A DNA stretch of 64,000 bases from the NCBI RefSeq assembly GCF_001423615.1, contig NZ_LMOU01000001.1:2060453-2124452 (forward strand), given 5' to 3'. Shown here piece after piece: positions 8,296 to 15,775 of this stretch. Position numbers and translations under genes: made by a program. The DNA is from Microbacterium sp. Leaf159. Its GTDB lineage: Bacteria > Actinomycetota > Actinomycetes > Actinomycetales > Microbacteriaceae. The number at the start of each line of letters is the position of its first letter. Within the stretch, counting starts at the first letter, position 1. Under the pieces are notes generated by a model that worked only from the letters and a program-made list of their open reading frames with translations, was not told the origin of the DNA and did no database searches.

Positions 8296-8310
8296 TACCG
8301 CCACGACTAG
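8296..8310 (+). repeat. Right copy of 15-bp direct repeat flanking the accessory island
   Basis: TACCGCCACGACTAG, identical to 3923-3937. Its final TAG is also the first half of the -10 hexamer TAGGCT (8308-8313) that ends 7 nt before the M20 amidohydrolase ATG. Confidence 0.8.
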
Positions 8311-8320
8311 GCTCGGGGCC

Positions 8321-9535
8321 ATGACGATCGACCTCGAAGCGCTCTACATCGACCTGCACCAGCATCCTGAGCTCTCGTTCCAGGAGACGCGCACCGCCGG
8401 CATCGCCGCCGGTCACCTGCGGGATCTCGGCCTCGAGGTGCACGAGGGCATCGGTGTCACCGGCGTGGTCGGCATCCTGCGCAACGGCGAAGGTCCGGTC
8501 GTCTGGGCGCGCGCCGACATGGATGCACTGCCCGTCGGCGAAGAGACCGGCCTCGCCTATGCAAGCACCGCGACCGGCATCGACCCCGCCGGCAACACCG
8601 TGCCCGTCATGCACGCCTGCGGTCACGACATGCACGTCACCGCCATGATCGGTGCGGTCGAGAAGCTCGTCGCCGAGAAGGACGACTGGTCGGGAACCGT
8701 GGTCGTACTGATCCAGCCCGCCGAGGAGTACGGAGCAGGCTCCCGCGCCATGCTCGACGCCGGCCTGCGTGACCTCGTGCCGCACCCCGATGTCGTCCTG
8801 GGCCAGCACGTCACTCCCCTGCCCGCCGGCACGATCGGCGTACGCCCAGGCACCCAGATGGCGGCATCCGACGGCCTCACCGTCGTGCTGCACGGACGCG
8901 GCGGTCACGGCTCGCGGCCGCACTCGACCATCGACCCCGTCGTCATGGCCGCGGCGACCGTCATGCGACTGCAGACCATCGCCTCGCGAGAGGTCGACCC
9001 CCGCGACGTCGCCGTGGTGACGGTCGGCTCGATCCACGCGGGTCTGAAGAACAACATCATCCCCGCCGAGGCGAAGCTCGAGCTCAGCCTGCGCTACCCG
9101 AACGACGAGATGCGCGACAAGGTGCTTGCGAGCGTCGAGCGCATCGTGCGCGCCGAGGCCGCGGCATCGGGAGCAGAGCGCGAGCCCGAGATCCGCACCG
9201 ACCACACCCTGCCGCCGACGATCAACGATGCGGATGCCACGGCACGCGTCACATCGGCGCTGCAGCGCGCGCTCGGTGAGGCGTCGGTGATCGACCCCGG
9301 CATGTTCACCGGCAGCGAGGACGTGTCCTGGTTCGCCCGAGACACCGGGGCGCCCCTGGTGTTCTGGTTCTGGGGCGGCGTCGATGCGGCGAAGTTCGCT
9401 GAGTCAGCGGCGGCCGGCACCCTCGACAAGGACATCCCGACCAACCACTCGCCGTTCTTCGCGCCCGAGATCCACCCGACGATCGAGGTCGGCGTCACGG
9501 CACTGTCGGCGGCGGCGCGCGAGTTCCTCGACTGA
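8321..9535 (+). CDS. M20 family metallo-amidohydrolase (hippurate/N-acyl-amino-acid hydrolase type)
   Basis: Cytoplasmic zinc-type hydrolase that cleaves N-acyl amino acids or similar amides; exact substrate not inferable. 404 residues, normal length. The opening DLHQHPELSFQE, ARADMDALP (D66, D68), the metal motif HACGHDMH (C100, H102) and PAEEYGAG with the catalytic Glu pair all match the M20D subfamily. Later GRGGHGSRPH marks the dimerisation/metal region. The ATG is chosen because TAGGCT sits 7 nt before it (leaderless layout) and the family opening follows directly; a GTG 36 nt upstream adds unrelated residues. Convergent with the next gene, 10 nt apart. Confidence 0.92.
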   Translation: MTIDLEALYIDLHQHPELSFQETRTAGIAAGHLRDLGLEVHEGIGVTGVVGILRNGEGPVVWARADMDALPVGEETGLAYASTATGIDPAGNTVPVMHACGHDMHVTAMIGAVEKLVAEKDDWSGTVVVLIQPAEEYGAGSRAMLDAGLRDLVPHPDVVLGQHVTPLPAGTIGVRPGTQMAASDGLTVVLHGRGGHGSRPHSTIDPVVMAAATVMRLQTIASREVDPRDVAVVTVGSIHAGLKNNIIPAEAKLELSLRYPNDEMRDKVLASVERIVRAEAAASGAEREPEIRTDHTLPPTINDADATARVTSALQRALGEASVIDPGMFTGSEDVSWFARDTGAPLVFWFWGGVDAAKFAESAAAGTLDKDIPTNHSPFFAPEIHPTIEVGVTALSAAAREFLD

Positions 9536-9545
9536 GGCTGTTCCG

Positions 9546-10133
9546 CTAGCTCGGCGGTCCCGGCACGCAGCCCTGCGGTTCGGAGTTGCCGCTGACGACG
9601 AAGTCGCCGCAGGTCAGGAAATGCTCCTGGTTCGCGCCGAGCGCGAACGAGGCCACGCCGACCACGACGACCGCGATCACCACGAGGAATCGCCGGCCTC
9701 GGCTGATGTCCTCGCCGAACTCCGGCCACATGACGCGGGCGAGCACCCAGATCGTGGCAGGCACGCTCAGCAACGCCACGAAGACGGCCAGGAGGTCGAT
9801 CACGACCGTCAGCACATCGTCGGAGTCCAGGGGCACGAACGACAGCACCAGCCAGAGGGACGGCACCAGCAGAGCGAGCGCCTTGAGAACCCGCGGCCTC
9901 CCCCGAGGCTGGAAGAGCACCACGATCAGCGCACCGACCGATGCCGCCCACACAGTGAGCAGCTGATCGAAGAAGAAGGTCCCCCACGCGCCCAGTGTGA
10001 ACGCCGGCCACCAGACCGCGATGCTCATGGCGATGATGACGACGCCGGTCGCGCGGGCAGATGCAGGCGAGCGCGCCGGAGCGAGGCGGTCACTGCCGGC
10101 GTGGCGCGAGTCGTCGGATGGTGGGCTGCTCAC
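9546..10133 (-). CDS. Hypothetical multi-pass membrane protein
   Basis: 195 residues, not recognised. After a polar, Arg/Ser-rich N-terminus of about 28 residues there are roughly five hydrophobic segments (near residues 30-50, 55-75, 82-102, 108-132 and 147-165). The tail after the last segment contains two Cys residues (HFLTCGDF and PQGCVPG) that could form a disulfide outside the cell. The GTG start is supported by TACCGT ending 6 nt upstream, the leaderless pattern. It stands alone: convergent with the amidohydrolase, and 153 nt downstream of moaA with a structured element between. No function can be assigned. Confidence 0.7.
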   Translation of the reverse strand: MSSPPSDDSRHAGSDRLAPARSPASARATGVVIIAMSIAVWWPAFTLGAWGTFFFDQLLTVWAASVGALIVVLFQPRGRPRVLKALALLVPSLWLVLSFVPLDSDDVLTVVIDLLAVFVALLSVPATIWVLARVMWPEFGEDISRGRRFLVVIAVVVVGVASFALGANQEHFLTCGDFVVSGNSEPQGCVPGPPS

Positions 10134-10184
10134 GAGCTCACGGTAACAGCCGACACGACGCCGCCGCCGTCAGGCAGCGCCGCC

Positions 10185-10270
10185 GTTCACAATTCAGGAA
10201 GAACGCGTCGGCTCGGATCGGATTCGTGTCCCGCGAGAGCGGAACGCGCGTTCTCTGCTGCGTTGTGAAC
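10185..10270. other. Nested inverted repeats downstream of moaA (structured RNA or DNA element)
   Basis: Outer arms GTTCACAA (10185-10192) and TTGTGAAC (10263-10270) are exact complements. Inside them AGAACGCG (10200-10207) pairs exactly with CGCGTTCT (10247-10254). The loop of about 39 nt is GC-rich. It lies between the moaA stop and the start of the next gene on the same strand. It does not look like an ordinary terminator, because the arms are long-range and no T-tract follows. Confidence 0.45.
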
Positions 10271-10286
10271 GCGAAGCGGGGCTGAC

Positions 10287-11372
10287 TCAGCCGCCGATGG
10301 CGTTCATGCCGCGGGCGGGCTGCAGGAATGACGGGTCGTTGATCGCGTGTCCCGGCAGCTTGCCGTGCACGCAGGAGCGGAGCATGTCGGCGATCCCGCC
10401 GGCACGCCGGGCGGAGTCGGATGCCCCGTCGCCGCGCAGCACGCCTATCAGGTCGTACTCGGCGTTGGAGAACAGGCAGTTGCGCAGCTGTCCGTCGGCG
10501 GTCAGGCGCAGGCGGTCGCACGCGCCGCAGAAGGGGGCGGTGACCGAGGCGATGACACCGACCTCGTGCGGCCCTCCGTCGATGCGCCACTTCTCGGCGG
10601 GTGCACCGCCGCGACCGGGAACGGGCTCGAGGCTCCATCTTGCGCTGAGCTTCTCAAGGATCTCCTCGCGCGTGACCATCGAGGCGCGATCCCAGGTGTG
10701 CCCGGCGTCGAGCGGCATCTGCTCGATGAAGCGCAGCTGCGCTCCGACCTCCATCGCGAACGCGACCAGGTCGGGCAGCTCGTCGTCGTTCACACCGCGC
10801 ATGGCGACGGTGTTGAGCTTGAGCGGGCGGAGTTCGGATGCCGCCGCTGCCGCGATGCCCTCGAACACGTCGTCGATGCGATCCCGGCGAGTGAGGTCGG
10901 CGAAGCGCTGACGGTCGACCGTGTCGATGCTGATGTTCAAACGTGTGAGCCCGGCGTCGATCAGCGCGGGCAGGTGCTTCGCGAGCGTGATGCCGTTGGT
11001 GGTCATGGCGACCTCGACGGGGCCCTCGTCGCCCTGGATCGCGGAGACGCGGCGAACGACCTCGACGATGTCGGCGCGCAGCAGCGGTTCACCGCCCGTG
11101 AGCCGGAAGGTGCGGATGCCGAGCGAGGCCGCGACCTGCGCCACCTCGACGATCTCGTCGGTCGAGAGGATGCTCGTGCGCGCGAGCCATTCGTTGCCCT
11201 GCTCGGGCATGCAATACGTGCAGCGCAGCGAGCAGCGGTCGGTCAGCGAGATGCGCAGGTCACGGTGCACGCGACCGTGCGTGTCGACGAGTCCGTGCGA
11301 CGCGGGCGCGGCGGCATCGATGACCGCGGCGCTCGGCGCTCGCATCCCGATCACGACCGGCACAGCCGTCAT
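10287..11372 (-). CDS. moaA: GTP 3',8-cyclase MoaA (molybdenum cofactor synthesis, step 1)
   Basis: Radical-SAM enzyme that with MoaC converts GTP to cyclic pyranopterin monophosphate. 361 residues. The radical-SAM cluster motif is CSLRCTYC (C47, C51, C54); FRLTGGEPLLR follows. The C-terminal second cluster is in PFCGACDRLRLTADG and NCLF, and the protein ends in the conserved GG (MNAIGG) needed for activity. The ATG is chosen because GGAGAGGGATGGAG precedes it; upstream codons add a non-conserved extension. It lies apart from the moeB-moeA-moaC-moaD operon but within the same molybdenum block. Confidence 0.95.
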   Translation of the reverse strand: MTAVPVVIGMRAPSAAVIDAAAPASHGLVDTHGRVHRDLRISLTDRCSLRCTYCMPEQGNEWLARTSILSTDEIVEVAQVAASLGIRTFRLTGGEPLLRADIVEVVRRVSAIQGDEGPVEVAMTTNGITLAKHLPALIDAGLTRLNISIDTVDRQRFADLTRRDRIDDVFEGIAAAAASELRPLKLNTVAMRGVNDDELPDLVAFAMEVGAQLRFIEQMPLDAGHTWDRASMVTREEILEKLSARWSLEPVPGRGGAPAEKWRIDGGPHEVGVIASVTAPFCGACDRLRLTADGQLRNCLFSNAEYDLIGVLRGDGASDSARRAGGIADMLRSCVHGKLPGHAINDPSFLQPARGMNAIGG

Positions 11373-11543
11373 CGCTCCATCCCTCTCCCCGACATGTTCC
11401 GAGACTACCCGCGACTCCGGCGCCAAGGCCCGCGCGGCGACGACGACCGGCATATTGCCAGGTCGCAGACCTCCAGTGCGGGTGCTCAACGGTTTCGACT
11501 CGTCCCCGTGTGATTGTCGCCGCGCACCTGTCGGCGACGCCGT

Positions 11544-11654
11544 CTACTGCTGCGGTCGCTGTGGGGCCGTGAAAGCCAGAAGAGCTGGGGTCGAAGAATC
11601 GATTCCCAGCATTGCGGCTGCTGGCACCGCAAGCGCTGCCATCTTCTTGTTCAT
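11544..11654 (-). CDS. 36-residue peptide, translationally coupled to the upstream unknown gene
   Basis: Too short for routine gene calling, but well supported: a strong AAGGAG lies 5 nt before the ATG and the ATG overlaps the stop of the 246-residue gene upstream (ATGA). The product begins MNKK, continues with a hydrophobic stretch (MAALAVPAAAMLGI) and ends in Pro/Gln (PQRPQQ). It could be a small membrane or exported peptide or a modified peptide precursor; the sequence does not decide. No Cys is present. Its only visible partner is the upstream protein. Confidence 0.55.
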   Translation of the reverse strand: MNKKMAALAVPAAAMLGIDSSTPALLAFTAPQRPQQ

Positions 11655-12391
11655 GAGATCTCCTTTGACTCAAATGGGTGGATCCACGCCCGCACTTCGA
11701 GCGCGCTTGCAGGCGCCGCACTCAGCGCCGGTGTCCAGTGTTTGACGATGCCGACGACGCGGTAGTCACCATTCGGACTCATCGCCTCTCCTGCCATGAG
11801 GAGGTTGTTGTCCCGGTCCTCATTGGCGAGAATCTCGTCCGCGCGTCGGAGCATGGCGGTGGTGTTCTGAGAGTGGACAACGACCAGGCAAGTGCCCAGA
11901 AGCGGCCCCAGCTCAGACTCGACGCGATCGACATCAGTGGCCGCGACAACGACTGCGAAATGCTCGGCGTCGTCCACCACGACGAAATGCAATGCTGCTT
12001 CTTTCTCGACCAGCTCGCCAGCGACCGACCGAGCGAGGGAGAGATCGATCCCGGCCCGGCTGCCAGCAGCAGAAGGCAAAGACAGAAGAGCCTGCGTACC
12101 CAATGACGGCGGCGGCGCAAGGACTGCGGCATTCTCAGCTACCGGAATGATGTCCCGAACTGCGACTGCTCCCTCGCGAACCCACACTCCTCGCGCCTCG
12201 ACGTAGCCGTGGGTCAAGCGATCGAGATCCGAAGATGCTTCCAGGTGAATCCTGGCATCGTCCATAGCAAGGCGGGTCTCGGGTGACAGCGAGACCACCG
12301 GAATCAACCACGAGTCGTGTTCGTCGTGGCGGACGAGTCCGCGGGCTGCAACCGTGTCCCCCACTGTCGCCCCTCTCGAAGTGTCTGACAT
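11651..12391 (-). CDS. Hypothetical protein with a coupled 36-residue downstream peptide
   Basis: 246 residues, no family recognised. There is no signal peptide and no clear membrane segment; the sequence is acidic, with Val-rich strand-like stretches such as LHFVVVDDAEHFAVVVAATDVDRVE, which suggests a soluble alpha/beta domain. Of two nearby ATGs, the one at 12391 is chosen because GAGGAG lies 9 nt upstream; the other (12400) is too close to it. It is followed by an overlapping small peptide gene and then moaA, 171 nt further. The 215 nt upstream, up to the modC stop, hold no gene; a molybdenum link is only positional. Confidence 0.65.
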   Translation of the reverse strand: MSDTSRGATVGDTVAARGLVRHDEHDSWLIPVVSLSPETRLAMDDARIHLEASSDLDRLTHGYVEARGVWVREGAVAVRDIIPVAENAAVLAPPPSLGTQALLSLPSAAGSRAGIDLSLARSVAGELVEKEAALHFVVVDDAEHFAVVVAATDVDRVESELGPLLGTCLVVVHSQNTTAMLRRADEILANEDRDNNLLMAGEAMSPNGDYRVVGIVKHWTPALSAAPASALEVRAWIHPFESKEIS

Positions 12392-12606
12392 CGTCACCAT
12401 CTCCTCTTCCTCGCACCGACGCTGGTGCAAGACCCTCCCAAGGTCCCATCGCTACCGTGCGGAGACGAGTTCTGGTCTTATCGGCCGCGTCCGAATGAAA
12501 CTCTGACGGCAACGAGCCTTCTTCCTCCACACCCACCGCGACGCATATCGATATGAAGCGCTGTCAGCGGAGAATTCGATGCTTGATCACGAAAGCTGGG
12601 CGCAGC

Positions 12607-13662
12607 TCAGGGCACCGCGACGAACCGCACCAGGGCCGGGTCCACCCGCAGCCGAATCCGGTCACCGACCGCGACCCCTCCGGCAGCATCCAGCGACAGG
12701 TCGACCGCCCCGACATCGGTGTGCGCGCGCATGCCTCCCAGCGTGGGCTCGATGCGCGCGACCACAGCCGGCCACGACTCCGGTCCGGTGTCGGCCACCC
12801 GCACATCGCCCGGGCGGAAGACCGCGGCGAGCGCGGCACCGTCCGTCGCAGCGAGAGCACGCGAGGCCGGATCGTCACTGGTCAGCAGCACCTCGCCGCT
12901 TCGCCATGCTCCCCCACTCGCCACCCCGACGAGGCGATTCACCCCGGCGATCGATGCGACGAAACCGGATGCGGGTGAGGCGAGCACCTCTCGCACCATC
13001 CCCTCCTGCGTCACGCGGCCCGCCTCGACGACGATCAGCCGGTCAGCGAGCGCGACGGCATCCGCGGCATCGTGCGTGACCGCGACGGTCGTGGTCGAGA
13101 CGAGCTGGTCGCGCAGCATCCGCCGGATGTCACCGGCCGTCTCGGGATCGAGGGCGACGAGCGGCTCGTCGAGCAGCACGACACGAGGGGATGCGGCAAG
13201 CGCACGCGCGACCGCGACCCGCTGCTGCTCTCCTCCGGACAGCTCGTGCGGCATCCGCTCTCCGGCGCCGGGGAGCCCGACGCGCGCGAGCCAGTCGTCG
13301 GCGCCAGCTCGCGCTGCTCGCGCCTCGACCCCCGCCGCACGCGGCCCGAATGCCACGTTCTCTCGCGCCGACAGATGGGGGAACAGCCGGGGCTTCTGCC
13401 CGAGCAGCACGACACCGCGGCGCATCGGCTCGGTCCGCACCCTGGGCTTCGCGACCCGGTCGACGACCCGACCCTCGACGGCGATCTCGCCCCCACCCAA
13501 CGGTTCGAGTCCGGCGAGCGCCTGCAGCAGCGTCGACTTGCCCGCACCGCTCGGCCCCATCACGGCGACCGTCTCTCCCGCCGCCACCTGCAGTGAGACG
13601 TCGACCGTGAAGTGCTCCCGCGGCACGACCACCTGAGCGTGCAGGCCACCGACGGCGCTCAT
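12607..13662 (-). CDS. modC: Molybdate ABC importer ATPase ModC
   Basis: Cytoplasmic ATPase of the molybdate importer, 351 residues. Walker A GPSGAGKST is near residues 35-43, then Q-loop LLGQKPRLFPHL, signature LSGGEQQRVAVARAL, Walker B VVLLDEPLVALD and switch VTHDAADA. The last 110 residues form a Mop/TOBE-like domain typical of ModC, which can bind oxyanion. The ATG overlaps the ModB stop as ATGA, so it is chosen over a start 21 nt upstream. Third gene of the modABC set. Confidence 0.93.
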   Translation of the reverse strand: MSAVGGLHAQVVVPREHFTVDVSLQVAAGETVAVMGPSGAGKSTLLQALAGLEPLGGGEIAVEGRVVDRVAKPRVRTEPMRRGVVLLGQKPRLFPHLSARENVAFGPRAAGVEARAARAGADDWLARVGLPGAGERMPHELSGGEQQRVAVARALAASPRVVLLDEPLVALDPETAGDIRRMLRDQLVSTTTVAVTHDAADAVALADRLIVVEAGRVTQEGMVREVLASPASGFVASIAGVNRLVGVASGGAWRSGEVLLTSDDPASRALAATDGAALAAVFRPGDVRVADTGPESWPAVVARIEPTLGGMRAHTDVGAVDLSLDAAGGVAVGDRIRLRVDPALVRFVAVP

Positions 13663-14447
13663 CGTGCAGCCCCCGGACGCCACCCGCGCACCAGCAGCAG
13701 CACGAGGATCGCGGTGGCGAGCAGCAGCAGTGCGAGGGCGACTGCGGCTCCCTGGGTCACCCCGGCGCCGTTGAAGGCCGTGTAGATCGCCAGGGGCATG
13801 GTCTGCGTGACGCCGGGGCGGTTGCCCGCGAAGAGCGCCGTGGCCCCGAACTCACCGATCGCCCGCGCGAAGCACAGCACCACGCCGGCCACGATTCCGG
13901 GGGCCGCCAGTGGCAAGGTGATGCGGCGCAGGATCGTCCAGCGGCCGGCGCCGAGCGCCGCGGCGGTGCGCTCGTACTCGACCCCCGAGGTGCGCACGGC
14001 GCCCTCGACCGCCAGCACCAGGAAGGGCAGCGCCACGAAGGTCTGCGCGAGGATGACCGCCGGGGTGCTGAACGAGAGCCCGAGCCCGCCGAACCACCCC
14101 GCCCGCCCGAACAGGTAGAGCAGGGCGACACCGCCGACCATGGGCGGCAGCACGAGCGGAACCGTGACCGCCGCACGCAGCACGGCCGCGAGGCGAGGCC
14201 CTGAACGAGCGATCGTCAGCGCCAGCGGCACGCCGATCACGATGCACAGCAGCGTGGCGATGAGCCCCGTGCCCAACGACAGCAGCAGCGCCGAGCGCGC
14301 GGCCTCCGACGTCACGTCGGCGAGGAAGGTCGACCATTCGACGCGGGCGACCAGGGCCGCGAGCGGGAGGATGAGGAACGCGAGACCGATCAGCGCGGGG
14401 ACGGCCAGGGCACGCGGCGCGTATCCGCGGGCTCCGGCCGCGCTCAC
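13659..14447 (-). CDS. modB: Molybdate ABC importer permease ModB
   Basis: Membrane channel subunit, 262 residues, about six membrane segments. The ATPase-contact loop is near EYERTAAALGAGRWTILRRITLPLAAPGI, whose EYERTAAALGA...I.LP pattern is the EAA motif of this class. The GTG start overlaps the modA stop (GTGA). Its own stop overlaps modC. The close packing with a lipoprotein and ModC-type ATPase identifies it as molybdate permease rather than a sulfate or phosphate one. Confidence 0.93.
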   Translation of the reverse strand: MSAAGARGYAPRALAVPALIGLAFLILPLAALVARVEWSTFLADVTSEAARSALLLSLGTGLIATLLCIVIGVPLALTIARSGPRLAAVLRAAVTVPLVLPPMVGGVALLYLFGRAGWFGGLGLSFSTPAVILAQTFVALPFLVLAVEGAVRTSGVEYERTAAALGAGRWTILRRITLPLAAPGIVAGVVLCFARAIGEFGATALFAGNRPGVTQTMPLAIYTAFNGAGVTQGAAVALALLLLATAILVLLLVRGWRPGAAR

Positions 14448-15229
14448 GGCTTTCCGAATCCGAAGTCGGCCAGGATGCGCTGCCCCTCGTCTGACAGCAC
14501 GAAGGCGACGAACGCCTCGGCGGCCGCGGAGTTCGGGGCTTCGGACAGTGCGGCGATCGGATAGTGGTTGACGACCTCATCGGCGCCGGCGGGCACGATC
14601 ACCTCGACGTCGTCGCGGCCGATCACGTCGGTCGCATACACGAGCCCGGCATCCGCCTCGGATGCGGCGACCTTGGTGAGCACCGCCGTGACGTTCTGCT
14701 CGAGGCTGGCCGCCTCCACCGTGACGCCCGCGTTCGAGATCAGGGTGGCGGATGCGGCACCGCACGGCACCTCGGGGGCGCACAGCACGGTGGTGACGTC
14801 AGCCAGGTCGTCGAGGGTCTCGACGCCGCCGGGGTTGCCGGTCGGCACGGCGATCACGAGCGTGTTGGAGGCGAACAGGGTCGGGTCGACCGCGGCATCC
14901 TCGAGCTTGTCCATATTCGCATCGTCGGCGGAGGCGAAGACGTCGGCCGGGGCACCTTCGAGGAGCTGCGTGACCAGCGTCGAGGACCCGTCGTACACCC
15001 CGCTGAAGTCGACGTCCGGGTTCGCCTCGGTGAACGCCGCGCCGATCTCGTCGAACGCACCCGAGAGCGAGGCCGCCGCGTAGACCGTGAGCTCCCCGCT
15101 CACTGTGCTCGCGGATGCCTCGTCGGCGGCGGTCGGTGTCGGCGATTCGGCACCGGCGGCGCACCCCGTGAGGGCGAGCGCTGCGGCGGTCAGCGCGACC
15201 GTGAGGGTGCGGCGGAGGGTGCGGTTCAT
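14444..15229 (-). CDS. modA: Molybdate-binding lipoprotein ModA
   Basis: Extracellular molybdate/tungstate receptor, 261 residues. Lipoprotein signal with lipobox ALTGC (Cys23). The mature protein shows the ModA pattern: LTVYAAASLSGAFDEIGAAF, YDGSSTLVTQL, GAPADVFASADDANMDKL, and near the end ALSEAPNSAAAEAFVAFVLSDEGQRIL. It begins 3 nt after the stop of the HTH-Mop regulator and overlaps modB by 4 nt. Unlike the other three binding-protein genes in the window, no hairpin separates it from its permease. Confidence 0.94.
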   Translation of the reverse strand: MNRTLRRTLTVALTAAALALTGCAAGAESPTPTAADEASASTVSGELTVYAAASLSGAFDEIGAAFTEANPDVDFSGVYDGSSTLVTQLLEGAPADVFASADDANMDKLEDAAVDPTLFASNTLVIAVPTGNPGGVETLDDLADVTTVLCAPEVPCGAASATLISNAGVTVEAASLEQNVTAVLTKVAASEADAGLVYATDVIGRDDVEVIVPAGADEVVNHYPIAALSEAPNSAAAEAFVAFVLSDEGQRILADFGFGKP

Positions 15230-15232
15230 GTG

Positions 15233-15625
15233 TCAGTCCTTCGGCACTTCGACGACGACGTTGGTCGCCTTGACGGATGCGGTGGCGAGCGAGCCCACCT
15301 CGAGCTGCAGCTCGCGGGCGGCCTCGGCCGACATCAGCGAGACGACGCGGTGGGGTCCGGACTGCAGGTCGACCTGCGCCATCACTCCGTCGATCTGCAC
15401 GCGGGTCACGATGCCGACGAAGCGGTTGCGGGCGCTCGAGAGCGCATGATTCGACTCCTGCGCCTCCTCGGCGAGCTCCACGGCACGGGCGGCGAGGGCG
15501 TCTCCGGGGATCTCGGCGGGCACGGCGTCGGTCGTCGGCAGCAGTCCCTGGTCGATCCAGCGCCGCACCGTGTCGTCGCTCACGCCGAGCAGCTGTGCCG
15601 CACGTGAGATCCGAAAGCTCTGCAT
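15233..15625 (-). CDS. HTH plus Mop/TOBE domain regulator of the mod operon
   Basis: 130 residues. The N-terminus is a MerR/excisionase-like helix-turn-helix (residues 1-32: FRISRAAQLLGVSDDTVRRWIDQG). After a linker, residues about 60-130 form one Mop/TOBE domain (SARNRFVGIVTRVQIDGVMAQVDLQ, then ELQLEVGSLATASVKATNVVVEV), the molybdate-binding fold of ModE and molbindins. This domain order is common in actinobacteria in place of ModE. It is the first gene of the modABC operon, so probably autoregulatory. ATG supported by TAATGT ending 6 nt upstream; two CCGC-N4-GCGG sites lie just beyond. Confidence 0.88.
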   Translation of the reverse strand: MQSFRISRAAQLLGVSDDTVRRWIDQGLLPTTDAVPAEIPGDALAARAVELAEEAQESNHALSSARNRFVGIVTRVQIDGVMAQVDLQSGPHRVVSLMSAEAARELQLEVGSLATASVKATNVVVEVPKD

Positions 15626-15631
15626 GAGTGA

Positions 15632-15680
15632 ACATTACCGCAGAAGCGGATACTGAGGCAGAAAAAAACCGCATCAGCGG
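15632..15680. promoter_or_regulatory. mod operon promoter with duplicated CCGC-N4-GCGG palindromes
   Basis: The -10 hexamer for the minus-strand regulator gene is TAATGT (15637-15632). Palindromes CCGC-AGAA-GCGG (15638-15649) and CCGC-ATCA-GCGG (15669-15680) follow upstream, 31 bp centre to centre, about three helical turns. An A-rich stretch lies between them. The first abuts the -10 box, so a bound protein would block RNA polymerase. They are candidate operators of the HTH-Mop regulator. Confidence 0.55.
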
Positions 15681-15775
15681 AAGGGAGGCGTGCGAGCCGC
15701 ATCCATCCGCTCCGCACCCCGGGCGAATCCCCCTGCGCCCGCCGCAATCGAGCACCCCGGGCATAGCCTGGGGAC

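Larger units (their letters stand above)
3938..8310. mobile_element. Putative integrated accessory (defence-type) island without its own recombinase
   Basis: About 4.36 kb of visibly lower-GC DNA with codon use unlike the flanks, holding a PIN-like/AAA ATPase pair and a divergent Mrr-STAND gene, bounded by identical 15-bp repeats (the interval includes the right copy). Removing the island and one repeat copy would put the tetR stop TAG directly in the -10 box TAGGCT of the M20 amidohydrolase gene, giving a compact normal arrangement. That supports insertion into an intact ancestor. No integrase, transposase or terminal inverted repeats are seen inside, so the mobilising enzyme would act in trans or has been lost. 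The 129 nt between the left repeat and the PIN gene hold no gene, only a 7-bp hairpin (3937-3955). Confidence 0.7.

Noticed and set aside
13500-13520. GGTTCGAGTCC-like T-loop suggesting a tRNA
   Set aside because: It lies inside modC in frame and no acceptor or anticodon stem pairs around it. No tRNA or rRNA was recognised anywhere in the window.
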